A stretch of 64,000 nucleotides of DNA from Streptomyces koelreuteriae. GTDB lineage: Bacteria > Actinomycetota > Actinomycetes > Streptomycetales > Streptomycetaceae. Below the pieces are notes generated by a model, which was not told the DNA's origin, ran no database searches, and saw only the letters and a list, made by a program, of their open reading frames with translations. The translations under genes were made by a program, and so were the position numbers. How positions within the stretch are numbered: position 1 is the first letter of the stretch; every line of letters starts with the position of its first letter. Location of the stretch: NCBI RefSeq assembly GCF_018604545.1, contig NZ_CP075896.1, positions 1,302,001 to 1,366,000 of the forward strand, in the 5' to 3' direction. Shown here one piece after another: positions 27,528 to 36,353 of this stretch.

Positions 27528-28723
27528 GGTTCTCCCTCGGCTGAGTGCGTCGTCGTCTGCGGCTGCCAGGCCGACACCACCGATACCGCCTGGCGGGGGT
27601 TGAGGCGCGGGTCGCACAAGGTCGTGTACTTGTCACCGATCCGGTCGGTGCCGCCCGGAGTGTCGGCGCATTCGGTCACCGGGTCCGGGGTGGTCTCCAG
27701 ATGGATCCCGCCCGGTATCGCGCCGGCCGCGCGCACGGCGGCCTGAAAGGCCGTGACCTCCCGCACGATCGTCTCCACGATCCGGGTCTTGCGTCCCTCG
27801 GCCGTGGTCACGGTGTTGCCGTGCATGGGGTCGACCAGCCAGATCACCGGGTGTCCGGCGGCGCGTACGGCGCGGACCAACGGCGGCAGCAGATCCATGG
27901 TCGCGTCGGCGCCCATCCGGGCGATGAGGGTGAGCCGCCCCGGTTCCCTCCCCGGGTCGAGGCGCTCGCACAACCCGAGCAGGTCGGCGACCGTCATGCG
28001 CGGCCCGACCTTGCACGCGACCGGGTTGACCACATCGGCCAGCAGCGCGACATGGGCGCCGTCGGGCCTGCGGGTCCGCTCGCCGATCCACGGCCAGTGC
28101 GTGGAGGTGAGCGCGACCCGGCCCTCCCGGTCCCGTCGCAGCATCGGGATCTCGTAGTCGAGCAGCAGTGCCTCGTGGCTGGTCCAGACGGCCGGGCCGA
28201 CGCGTGCCCGCGGCGTCGGGCAGAGGTTGGCCATGGCCTGGCTCGCCGCCCGGTAGCCGGCCAGCAGGCGCCGGGGATCGGGCCGGCGCGCTTCCGGGTC
28301 CGGTTCCGGGCCGTTCACCATGTGCCCTCGGTAGACCGGGATCTCGACGCCGCCCACCGACTCGGTGGGCGCCGACCGGGGCTTGGCGTACTGGCCCGCG
28401 ATGCGGCCCACCCGCACCACCGGCTGGTGGGTGATCGCGTTCATGACGCCGGCGAGCACATGGAGGAGTCCCGCCTTTCGCTCCACGTCACCCGCGGTGC
28501 ACTCCGCGGGATCCTCGGCGCAGTCACCCGCCTGCACCACCTGCGCCTGCCCGGCGGCGACACCGGCGAGCAGGTTCCGCAGCCGGCTCAGCGACGCGGT
28601 CTCCACGAGCGGGGGGAGGGCGGCCAGCACGTCCCGGACCTGCTCGACCCGCGACGGGTCGCCCCATTGAGGCTGCTGCTGCGCGAGGGGGGTTTGTGAC
28701 ACTTCGAGCGAGGTGACGTTCAC
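27515..28723 (-). CDS. phzC: Class II DAHP synthase (PhzC)
   Basis: 402 residues from GTG 28723 with GGAGC upstream. Class II (plant-type) 3-deoxy-D-arabino-heptulosonate-7-phosphate synthase: [43 protein letters not shown] segment ([13 protein letters not shown]), [19 protein letters not shown] and [11 protein letters not shown] dedicated, probably feedback-insensitive copy raises flux into the shikimate pathway for phenazine. It is the first core phz gene, 77 bp after the SnoaL-like gene. Confidence 0.94.
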   Translation of the reverse strand: MNVTSLEVSQTPLAQQQPQWGDPSRVEQVRDVLAALPPLVETASLSRLRNLLAGVAAGQAQVVQAGDCAEDPAECTAGDVERKAGLLHVLAGVMNAITHQPVVRVGRIAGQYAKPRSAPTESVGGVEIPVYRGHMVNGPEPDPEARRPDPRRLLAGYRAASQAMANLCPTPRARVGPAVWTSHEALLLDYEIPMLRRDREGRVALTSTHWPWIGERTRRPDGAHVALLADVVNPVACKVGPRMTVADLLGLCERLDPGREPGRLTLIARMGADATMDLLPPLVRAVRAAGHPVIWLVDPMHGNTVTTAEGRKTRIVETIVREVTAFQAAVRAAGAIPGGIHLETTPDPVTECADTPGGTDRIGDKYTTLCDPRLNPRQAVSVVSAWQPQTTTHSAEGEPCRA

Positions 28724-28800
28724 GTTTGCTCCAGCCTCCGACGTGCCGGCCCGCCGTTGTCCGTGCGGTGATCGCGGATGAGACCGCCGAGGTGATCGGA

Positions 28801-29424
28801 TCAGTGGTGGGCCGACGTCGGCGCCGGGCCGCCGTGCGGCGGGTACGGGTTGTCCTGGACGTACAGCCAGGTACCGTCCGGCTGCTCCTGCACGGTGTCG
28901 CAGAAATTGCCGGTGAAGCTCTCGCGGGTGCCGTCCGCCGCGTTCTGCTCCAGGTGGTAGTCACCCATGATGGCCGCCGTGCGGTTGCGTACCTTGCCGT
29001 CCAGCCCGCGCTTTCCGCCGGCCGGCACGGTCTGGCGCGGGTTGACGGTGAGGACCGGGTCGGACTTGAACCACTCGACGTAGAAGGCCCGTATTTCCTT
29101 GTGGCCCCGGATGATCGACCCGTCGTAATTGACGATCGCCGCCTCGGGCTCATGCAGGGCGATGATTCCCTTGACGTCCTTGGCCTTGATCCTCTCGCCC
29201 AGGAGCTGCAGCAATTGGTCGGGGGTCTTGGCGACCGCCCGCGCACCGGCCCTGTCCGCGGCCTCCGCACCTGCCTGGACTGCGGTGTTCGAGGAATTCC
29301 CGGTGAGAGTCGACGCGCTTGCGGACGCCGGTTCGGCCTGTATGAGGCCAGGGACGACGATGCTGCCGGCCGTCAGGACAATTCCCGCGGCAGCGAGCGG
29401 CAGCGCGTGCTTGATTATGCTCAT
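28801..29424 (-). CDS. Secreted SnoaL/NTF2-like (SgcJ/DUF4440) protein
   Basis: 207 residues. An N-terminal signal-like segment (SIIKHALPLAAAGIVLTAGSIVVPGLIQAEPASA) precedes an NTF2-like domain (TPDQLLQLLGERIKAKDVKGIIALHEPEAAIVNYDGSIIRGHKEIRAFYVEWF ... DNPYPPHGG). It has GGGGGGAATGA before the ATG. It is first in the phenazine transcription unit. An exported NTF2-like protein could bind or modify the secreted phenazine; the function is not known. Confidence 0.82.
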   Translation of the reverse strand: MSIIKHALPLAAAGIVLTAGSIVVPGLIQAEPASASASTLTGNSSNTAVQAGAEAADRAGARAVAKTPDQLLQLLGERIKAKDVKGIIALHEPEAAIVNYDGSIIRGHKEIRAFYVEWFKSDPVLTVNPRQTVPAGGKRGLDGKVRNRTAAIMGDYHLEQNAADGTRESFTGNFCDTVQEQPDGTWLYVQDNPYPPHGGPAPTSAHH

Positions 29425-29531
29425 TCATTCCCCCCAAGACTTGAGATGGCATCAGGTCCTATGCAATGCATGTGCGGCGCCGGCCCCTCCGCCCGGCCGC
29501 AATTGCCATCCCGCCCGCGTTGATGAGTGTC

Positions 29532-29560
29532 ATACAACAGTCCGGAAGTAGCACTGTCAA
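29532..29560 (-). promoter_or_regulatory. Candidate phz operon promoter with N11 inverted repeat
   Basis: On the minus strand TTGACA (29560-29555) and TTGTAT (29537-29532) are 17 bp apart, about 110 bp before the SnoaL-like start. An inverted repeat ACAGT-n11-ACTGT (29537-29557) spans this promoter, and wider arms GCGTTGA (29517-29523) and TCAACGC (29557-29563) flank it. StrR-family activators bind inverted repeats with an 11-bp spacer, so the geometry fits the upstream regulator, though the arm sequence is not the StrR consensus. Confidence 0.35.
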
Positions 29561-29589
29561 CGCCTCCAAAATCAGGAGGACTTGGTGCG

Positions 29590-30642
29590 CTATTTCTTCT
29601 GTGCCGTAGCGCTCTGGGAATTGATTCGTTCCGTCAATTCTTCCGCGAGGAGCTGCCAGGCCTCGGCGTGATGCCGCGCCAGTTCGGCGATCGCCGGCGC
29701 GCAGTGGATCGGCAGGCTGCTCGCCATCGTCGTCCAGTCGTGCGGTTGCACGGCGGAGACGTCGAGGATCCGCAGCAGCTTGCGTCCCGCCTCGGTGAAG
29801 CGGAGCGAAGGGTCGGCGGCCAGCCGTCGGACCGTCAGGGACTGGTCCACGACGCCCGGGTGCGCCCGAGCGCGCTGCACGGTCCCGGGCCCTCCGGATC
29901 CCCGGCCGCCCGGCGGCGCCTCGTGCGGCCGCGTCGTGGTTGCCCCTGGTACGACGGCGGCACGCGCCCGCCGGCGCAGGTCCTTCGCCGTGGTGAGCGA
30001 GACGCCTGCGGCGAGCGAGACCTCCCGGGCGGTCGCGTCGGGCCTCACCGCGAGGAGCGCGAGCGCACGGGTGCGGCCCTCTGCCGCCACGGCGGGATAG
30101 GCCACGCCGTCGCGTCCCAGTCGCACGGGGGCCGGGTGCGGATTTTCCGCACCCGACCGCCGCCTGAGCGCGGCGATGGTCTTGTCCGACAGGCCTGCGA
30201 CCTCGGCCAGCCTCCGGTTGGACCACTCCGGGAAGTCCGCGAGCATGCGGAGGGCCGCGTTCTTGCGCTCGGCGAGGGAGAGCGGCATTCCATGTCTGCT
30301 GTTCAACTTCACGGCGAGCACGAAGGCTTGGCTTTCGTCGCCCTTGAAGAAGACGGCGCTGATGTGTGTGGCACCGCTCTGCTCAACCGCCCTGAGCCGG
30401 TGCACACCGTCGATGACGGTCATGGTCTCGTGGTGGATCACGATCGGCGGCAGTTCGGCGCACACTTCGGCGAGCGCGGCGATGTGCCGGGTGTCCTCCC
30501 CGCCCGTACGGGGAGAACCCGCCACTCGTATGTGGCGCACCGGTATGCGGGTGATCTCCGATAAGAGTTCACCGTTGAACGGATCGTGGCGAGGTGATGG
30601 GCGTGGTATCGGCTTCTCTGCTGATGCAGAGATGTGGTTCAT
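29590..30642 (-). CDS. StrR-type cluster-situated transcriptional activator
   Basis: 350 residues. A ParB/Srx-like N-terminal domain (ITRIPVRHIRVAGSPRTGGEDTRHIAALAEVCAELPPIVIHHETMTVIDGVHRLRAVEQ) is followed by an HTH segment (NRRLAEVAGLSDKTIAALRRR), a low-complexity linker and a C-terminal helical part. This is the StrR/NovG architecture of pathway-specific activators. Codon 27 is TTA (30562-30564), implying control through the bldA leucyl-tRNA. It lies next to the phenazine genes and is the obvious candidate activator. Confidence 0.88.
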   Translation of the reverse strand: MNHISASAEKPIPRPSPRHDPFNGELLSEITRIPVRHIRVAGSPRTGGEDTRHIAALAEVCAELPPIVIHHETMTVIDGVHRLRAVEQSGATHISAVFFKGDESQAFVLAVKLNSRHGMPLSLAERKNAALRMLADFPEWSNRRLAEVAGLSDKTIAALRRRSGAENPHPAPVRLGRDGVAYPAVAAEGRTRALALLAVRPDATAREVSLAAGVSLTTAKDLRRRARAAVVPGATTTRPHEAPPGGRGSGGPGTVQRARAHPGVVDQSLTVRRLAADPSLRFTEAGRKLLRILDVSAVQPHDWTTMASSLPIHCAPAIAELARHHAEAWQLLAEELTERINSQSATAQKK

Positions 30643-31060
30643 CGATCTTCCCCCTACCGACTTCCTGTGGGCTCGGCACCTGTCGTGCGACGCATCCGGC
30701 GGCGGATGACTTCAGACAGCGCGGCGAACCACGGGACGAAGGCAGGAAGAACCAGGACCGGCAATCGTAAAGTCGAAGAACATCGATTTTCCCCCGTGAC
30801 GCAATGTCGTGAACCGACCCGAACAATCTTGCAGGTGGATCGAGCCATTGCAAGACCTTGACCTCAGGGATCTCCGGGCCGAACGATGCGAGGGATTGGG
30901 GAAGCGCGGCCGGGCGTCAAGCGGAATGCGAACCGGGAGTTCCGGATCGGGGCCGCCTCTCCTCCGGCCATTCTGATCGGTTCCGCCACGGGTCCAAGCG
31001 GAAACGGAACGGGGCTCTTTCCCTTCCGCCGAAACGACCGGGAAGTCGGCCCGTCACCCT
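30643..31060. promoter_or_regulatory. 418-bp non-coding region upstream of the StrR-type gene
   Basis: No convincing gene. It holds an inverted repeat TCTTGCA-n15-TGCAAGA (30827-30855), an inverted repeat TTCCGC-n11-GCGGAA (30981-31003) with the 11-bp spacer typical of StrR-family sites, and a 15-bp motif CATCGATTTTCCCCC (30781-30795) that nearly repeats the region before the StrR-type start (30640-30654). A 23-codon reading frame (30712-30783, minus) starts at the first copy. The part nearest 31060 may terminate the SWIM gene. Confidence 0.4.
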
Positions 31061-33349
31061 TCAGAGATCGCCGGGAATACCGAGGCCCGTCAGCGCGCCC
31101 ACCGGGTCCAGGTCGGGGGTGCCTCTCGGCCACCAGTCGTCGTGGCCCGGCTCGGACTCGTAGGCGTACCACAGGCCGTCGCGGCCCAGGCGGAGCTGGA
31201 GGTGACCGTGGGGGTGGGTGAGGTGGTTGCGTCCGGGGCGGAAGGCGGGCAGGTCGGCGGCGAGGAGGAGCGGGCGGGCCCGGTCGAACCGGCCGGCCGG
31301 CGGGTCCCACGGCTCCTCCAGTACGGCGAGGCCCTCCGGCCCGCCCTGGCGCCAGGCGGCGACCGCGCGGGCCAGCTCGGACGGCGTACGGCCCGCCGCG
31401 GAGGCGAGGGAGGAGTAGAGCGCCCGGGTGCCCGCCGTGAGTCCCGAGCCGGGGCGGGCCGCGGCCAGGCGGACCGCGTCCTGCCAGAGGGTCAACTGCC
31501 CCACCGGATCACGGCCGGTGGCGAGCAGGGCGTGCGCGCGGGCGGCGGCGTCCGTGGCCAGTTGGTCCAGCGCGAAGGGGTCCGGGCCGCCGGGGGACGC
31601 CGGGTAGGCCGGGGGCTGCTCAGGGTGCGCGGGGGTGCGCGGCGGCGCCGGCAGGGGCGGGAGGGCGCGCGGTGCCAGCGCGTCAACGGCCCGCACGCCG
31701 GGGAGAGGTGCCGGTTCCTTGTCCTGCGCGGCACGCGCCGCACGGGTGGCGCTCAGCCGGGACAGCGCGTCGAGCAGGTCCCGTTCGCCGCGTCCGCGCA
31801 GCAGGAGCAGGACGAAGGGGTCCGCGTCGAGCAGCCGGGCGGTCTGATAGCAGAGGGCGGCGGCGTGCTTGCAGGGGTGCCCCCGGTCGGGGCAGCTGCA
31901 CTGCGGTTCCAGATCGCCGGGGCCCGGCAGCAGGGGCACACCGCACTCCGCGAGGGACTGGGGCATCTCCTTGTCGAGGAGGGCCGCGATATGCCCGGGC
32001 CGGTCGACGGCAGCGTCCAGGAACCGCTCCCAGTCGGCCTCGTCGAGCGTGCGCAGCCGCACCTGGACGCGGTACGGGCGTGGGCGGCTGCCCTGCACGT
32101 AGGCCAGCACCTGTCCGGGCGTCACGGTGATGGCGTCGACATGCCCCTGCCCCGCGTAACCCCGCCCACGCTCCAGCCGCTTGGCGTCCAGCGCGCCCTG
32201 CTCCAGGGCCTCGACCCACGCGTTGCCCCACCAACTCCCGGCGAATCCCTGGCCGTCGGGCTCCCGGGGCGGGAAGGCCGGGAAGGTGCGGCGGAGTTCG
32301 CTGTCACGGCTGGGGGCGGCCATGGAGCGGGGCTTACGGGGCGTGGCGCGAGGGGGTGCCGCTGTTCGGGGAGTTGGGGGCGGGGTGGGCCAGGGGTTGG
32401 AGGTCGGGGGGTGGTCGGAGGGCGGGGTGTCGAGGGTGGGCGTGTCGAGGGCCGGCCTGTCCGGGGCTGATACGTCGCCCCCCGACGGGTCAGAGGCCGA
32501 CCTGTCGAGCGCCGGCGCCTCAGAAGCCGACCCACCAAGGCCCGACGCCTCAGGGGTCGCCAGGCTGTGCGGCGCGTCGGCCCTGTGGTGAGGCGAGCGC
32601 CCGGGGCGCGGTTCGTCGGACTCCTCGGTCGGCTCGTCCGTCTCCGGGGGCATCCGGAAGAGGTCGCCCAGCAACTGCCGTACGTCACGCGCTCCCCCAC
32701 CGGCGGTGTGCTCGCCCGCCCGTCGCTCAGGACCCGGCCGCTGCTGCGCGGCGCTCTGCCGGGCGGCCCGGCGCCTGCGGCCGACCCCTTCGCGCTCGGT
32801 CTCCTCCCGCGCCCGCCGGGCGTCGTCCCGAGCCGCGCGCAGCGCCTCACGGGCGACATCGCCTGCACGCGGACCCGGCTGCTCGGGGCCGCTGCCGGGA
32901 GTGTCGTCAAGGGGGCCGCCCGGCACGTCGGCGGGCGCGCTCACGCTCTCGTCCTCGGAAGGCCTGCCGGACGGAACCTCCCCCGGCCGAACTCTGCCGC
33001 CGTCACCCTCGGTGCTTCCGCCGGGGGCACCGCTGCCGCCACCGTGATCCGACGACCCACCCGGTACCCCGGCCACAGCGGCATCGGCGTCCTCGGTCGC
33101 GGGCACGTCACCCGGGGCGCCCGTCTCGCCCCCGTCGCCCCCGCGACGCTCGGACACAGCCCTGCGCAGGGCCGCGCGGGCCACGTCTCCCGGTCGGGCG
33201 GTCTCCTGGTCGGCGGGCGCGGGGGACGGGGCCGGTGCCGGTGCCGGTGCCGGGCGGGGAGCGGAGGAGCCCGGGTCCGGGTCGCGGGTCGACTGCTCCC
33301 GGGCCGCCCGCAGGGCCCGGCGGGCCTCGTCGGCTCCGCTGTGGGTCAT
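31061..33349 (-). CDS. SWIM zinc-finger protein
   Basis: 762 residues. The ATG at 33349 overlaps the helicase stop (ATGA). The first 320 or so residues are low-complexity and rich in Pro, Ala, Asp and Gly, with a few repeated ARxALRxA-type segments (RRALRAAREQ, ARAALRRAVSE, REALRAARDD). A conserved core begins near FPAFPPREPDGQGFAGSWWGNAWVEALEQGALDAKRLERGRGYA and contains the SWIM motif CSCPDRGHPCKHAAAL (C-x-C-x6-C-x-H). SWIM proteins bind DNA or proteins and often partner SNF2 helicases, as here. Confidence 0.86.
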   Translation of the reverse strand: MTHSGADEARRALRAAREQSTRDPDPGSSAPRPAPAPAPAPSPAPADQETARPGDVARAALRRAVSERRGGDGGETGAPGDVPATEDADAAVAGVPGGSSDHGGGSGAPGGSTEGDGGRVRPGEVPSGRPSEDESVSAPADVPGGPLDDTPGSGPEQPGPRAGDVAREALRAARDDARRAREETEREGVGRRRRAARQSAAQQRPGPERRAGEHTAGGGARDVRQLLGDLFRMPPETDEPTEESDEPRPGRSPHHRADAPHSLATPEASGLGGSASEAPALDRSASDPSGGDVSAPDRPALDTPTLDTPPSDHPPTSNPWPTPPPTPRTAAPPRATPRKPRSMAAPSRDSELRRTFPAFPPREPDGQGFAGSWWGNAWVEALEQGALDAKRLERGRGYAGQGHVDAITVTPGQVLAYVQGSRPRPYRVQVRLRTLDEADWERFLDAAVDRPGHIAALLDKEMPQSLAECGVPLLPGPGDLEPQCSCPDRGHPCKHAAALCYQTARLLDADPFVLLLLRGRGERDLLDALSRLSATRAARAAQDKEPAPLPGVRAVDALAPRALPPLPAPPRTPAHPEQPPAYPASPGGPDPFALDQLATDAAARAHALLATGRDPVGQLTLWQDAVRLAAARPGSGLTAGTRALYSSLASAAGRTPSELARAVAAWRQGGPEGLAVLEEPWDPPAGRFDRARPLLLAADLPAFRPGRNHLTHPHGHLQLRLGRDGLWYAYESEPGHDDWWPRGTPDLDPVGALTGLGIPGDL

Positions 33350-36216
33350 GGCGTCCTCCGCAGGGAGACCAGGTCGGACAGCTCGCGGTCCGTCAGTTCG
33401 GTGAGGGCCGACTCGCCGGAGCCGAGGACGGCGTCGGCCAGGGCGCGCTTGGCCTGGAGCATCTCGGCGATGCGGTCCTCGACGGTGCCCTCGGTGATGA
33501 GGCGGTGGACCTGGACGGGCTGGGTCTGGCCGATGCGGTAGGCGCGGTCGGTGGCCTGTTCCTCGACGGCCGGGTTCCACCAGCGGTCGAAGTGGACGAC
33601 ATGGCCGGCGCGGGTGAGGTTGAGGCCGGTGCCCGCGGCCTTCAGGGACAGGACCAGGACGGGGGTCGAGCCGGCCTGGAAACGGTCCACCATGCGCTCC
33701 CGCTCCGGGACCGGTGTGCCGCCGTGGAGGAGGTCGACCGGGACCGCCCGGGTGGCCAGGTGAGCGGTGATCAGACGGGCCATCCCCACGTACTGGGTGA
33801 AGACGAGGGCGGAGCCGTCCTCGGCGAGCAGCGTGTCCAGCAGCTCGTCCAGCAGGGCGAGTTTGCCGGAACGGTGGGCGAGCCGGTCGCCGCCGGGCCG
33901 GGTGTGCTGCGGCGCGGCGTCCTCCTTCAGATACAGCGCGGGGTGGTCGCAGATCTGCTTCAGCGACGTCAGGAGCTTCAGCACCAGGCCCCGGCGGGCC
34001 ATGCCCTCGGAGGTCTCGATGGCGAGCATCGACTCGCGGACCACCGCCTCGTACAGCGCGGCCTGTTCCCGGGTGAGCGGGACCGGGTGGTCGGTCTCGG
34101 TCTTGGGCGGCAGCTCGGGGACGATGCCCGGGTCGGACTTCTTCCGGCGCAGGAGGAAGGGGCGGACCAGCCGGGCCAGGCGCTCCACCGCCTGCTCGTC
34201 CTCACCGGTCTCGACGGCCCGGGCGTGCCGGGCGCGGAAGGACTTCAGGGGGCCGAGGAGGCCCGGTGTCGTCCAGTCGAGCAGCGCCCACAGCTCCGAG
34301 AGGTTGTTCTCGACGGGTGTGCCGGTGAGGGCCACGCGCGCGGGGGACGGGATCGTGCGCAGCGCCTTGGCCGTGGCCGAGTAGGGGTTCTTCACATGCT
34401 GCGCCTCGTCGGCGACGACCATGCCCCAGGCCCGCTCGGCCAGGGCGGGGGCCGCCGAGCGCATGGTGCCGTAGGTGGTGAGGACGAAGCCGCCGTCGAG
34501 GCCGGCCAGGCTGCGGTCCGGGCCGTGGAAGCGGCGCACGGGGACACCGGGCGCGAAGCGGTTGATCTCCCGCTGCCAGTTGCCCAGCAGCGAGGCCGGG
34601 CAGACCACCAGGGTCGGCTCGGAGCGGGCCCGCTTCAGATGCAGGGCGATGAGGGTGACGGTCTTGCCGAGGCCCATGTCGTCGGCGAGGCAGCCGCCGA
34701 GGCCGAGCGAGGTCATCAGCTCCAGCCAGGCCAGGCCCCGGAGCTGGTAGTCGCGGAGGGTCGCGTGCAGGCCCGGCGGGGGTTCGGCCGGGTGGATCCC
34801 CCTGGTCAGGCGGTCGCGCAGGGCGGCCAGGGCGCCGACCGGGACGGCCTCGACCGTCTCGCCGTCCACGTCGGCCGTGCCCGTGAGGGCGACGGACAGC
34901 GCGTCGACCGGGTCGAGCAGGCCCAGGTCGCGTTTGCGGGCCTTGCGGACCAGGGCGGGGTCGACCAGCACCCACTGGTCGCGCAGGCGGACGACCGGGC
35001 GGTGGGCCTCGGCGAGGGCGTCCATCTCCGCGTCGGTGAGCGGGTCGCCGCCGATCGCCAGCTGCCAGCCGAACCTGAGCAGCTCCTCGCTCTCGAAGAA
35101 GCCGGTGCCGTCCTTCGCAGAGCCGGGGGCCGCGTGGACGACCGCGGTGGCGGACAGGTCCTGGGCGAGGTCCCTCGGCCAGTGCACGGCGACCCCGGCC
35201 GCGGCGAGCCGGGTGGCCGCGATGCCGAGGAGGTCGTTCAGCTCGTCCTCCGTCAGAGCCAGCACGTCGGGCACGTCCTGCTCGGAGAGCCGGTCGAGCG
35301 GGGGCCAGACCCGGGCCGCCCGGCGGACCGCCAGAGCCGCGTCCACGCGCGCGCGGGGGCCGAAGGCTTCGGCGGCGGCGCCCGCCCAGAGGGCCGCCGC
35401 GTCGGCCACGAGGGTGGGGTCGGCGAGGCTGTGCACCTGGACGATCGCCGCGCCGGCGCTGCGTACGCCGCTGTCGGAGGCGTCGTCGAACAGGTCGTAC
35501 GCCGACAGGTCCAGGCGGAGCGAGATGCGCACCCCGGCGTCCATGCCGGCGGCGACCTCGGCGGCCCAGTCGTGGGCGTCGGGCAGGCGCTGGGCCTCCC
35601 GGGCCGCGAAGGGCCTGCCGGAGGTGTGGGGCGCGGCCGGGGTGCGGGGCAGGGTGTCGGCGACCGCGTCGAGGAAGGCGCGCACCAGCGCTTCCGGTTC
35701 GGGGAGGCGGATCGGGCCCGGGCCAGGCAACGGGACGGCGTGCCCCTCGTACGGCAGGGCGGCGGCCACGGCGCGCAGGTGCGCGATGTCGTCGGGGTCG
35801 AGGGGGCCGGCCCGCCAGGCGTCGTGTCCCGCGGCGGTCAGGCCGGGCAGCAGGCGGCCGCGCGCGGTCAGCCGCAGGGCGTGCAGGGCGGCGGCGCCCC
35901 AGCAGGCGGTGGCGGGGTGGGCCGCGGGGTCGTGCCGGGCGCGCACCAGGAGCGGCAGGGCCGCGTCCAGCGGGAGGGACAGCGCTGAGGTGGTCCGCCG
36001 CCGCACGCCCGCGCCGTGCCGTCGTACGACGGTCAGCTCGGTGGCCGCGGCGTCCTCGGTGTCCTGCGCGTCCCCGGTGCGCAGGGGCTCGCCCTCGGGG
36101 TCCCAGAAGGCGATCCGTCCGTCGCGCGGGAGGGGCGCGGGCAGGAAGACGGCCGGGAGCCGGACGGGGACCGTCGGCTCCCCCGCCCGCTCGGCCACCG
36201 CGGCCGTGTCGCCCAT
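33346..36216 (-). CDS. SNF2-family DEAD/DEAH-box helicase
   Basis: 956 residues from ATG 36216; the GTG at 36228 would sit directly on the GGGAG ribosome site. The C-terminal half is a Swi2/Snf2 ATPase: LADDMGLGKTVTLIALH, VCPASLLGNWQREI, VVADEAQHVKN (DEAQ box), ALTGTPVENNLSELWALLDW, and helicase C with VLVLSLKAAGTGLNLTRAGHVVHFDRWWNPAVEEQATDRAYRIGQ. The N-terminal half is a bacterial-specific region. It probably remodels protein-DNA or nucleic-acid complexes together with the coupled SWIM protein. Its cellular role in Streptomyces is unknown. Confidence 0.92.
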   Translation of the reverse strand: MGDTAAVAERAGEPTVPVRLPAVFLPAPLPRDGRIAFWDPEGEPLRTGDAQDTEDAAATELTVVRRHGAGVRRRTTSALSLPLDAALPLLVRARHDPAAHPATACWGAAALHALRLTARGRLLPGLTAAGHDAWRAGPLDPDDIAHLRAVAAALPYEGHAVPLPGPGPIRLPEPEALVRAFLDAVADTLPRTPAAPHTSGRPFAAREAQRLPDAHDWAAEVAAGMDAGVRISLRLDLSAYDLFDDASDSGVRSAGAAIVQVHSLADPTLVADAAALWAGAAAEAFGPRARVDAALAVRRAARVWPPLDRLSEQDVPDVLALTEDELNDLLGIAATRLAAAGVAVHWPRDLAQDLSATAVVHAAPGSAKDGTGFFESEELLRFGWQLAIGGDPLTDAEMDALAEAHRPVVRLRDQWVLVDPALVRKARKRDLGLLDPVDALSVALTGTADVDGETVEAVPVGALAALRDRLTRGIHPAEPPPGLHATLRDYQLRGLAWLELMTSLGLGGCLADDMGLGKTVTLIALHLKRARSEPTLVVCPASLLGNWQREINRFAPGVPVRRFHGPDRSLAGLDGGFVLTTYGTMRSAAPALAERAWGMVVADEAQHVKNPYSATAKALRTIPSPARVALTGTPVENNLSELWALLDWTTPGLLGPLKSFRARHARAVETGEDEQAVERLARLVRPFLLRRKKSDPGIVPELPPKTETDHPVPLTREQAALYEAVVRESMLAIETSEGMARRGLVLKLLTSLKQICDHPALYLKEDAAPQHTRPGGDRLAHRSGKLALLDELLDTLLAEDGSALVFTQYVGMARLITAHLATRAVPVDLLHGGTPVPERERMVDRFQAGSTPVLVLSLKAAGTGLNLTRAGHVVHFDRWWNPAVEEQATDRAYRIGQTQPVQVHRLITEGTVEDRIAEMLQAKRALADAVLGSGESALTELTDRELSDLVSLRRTP

Positions 36217-36353
36217 ACGTTCTGCCACCTCCCGTCCCGCGTGTCGGATCAGTCGTCTCCGACTCTACGGGCGGGGTCTGACAATCGGCCCCGGCGGCCG
36301 CACCGGCCCGCCGGGGCCGCGCCACGATCCGGGAGAACGCGACTCGGCTCGGG

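Noticed and set aside
29618..29640. Inverted repeat GAATTGA-n9-TCAATTC
   Set aside because: It is inside the 3' coding end of the StrR-type gene and is explained by its codons (ELTERIN); no promoter is near.
30654..30848. 64-codon minus-strand frame with a hydrophobic stretch upstream of the StrR-type gene
   Set aside because: No ribosome site before its ATG and no family; kept only as part of the non-coding region note.
32356..35988. Long plus-strand open frame opposite the SNF2/SWIM genes
   Set aside because: Shadow of two well-supported minus-strand genes with no recognisable domains.
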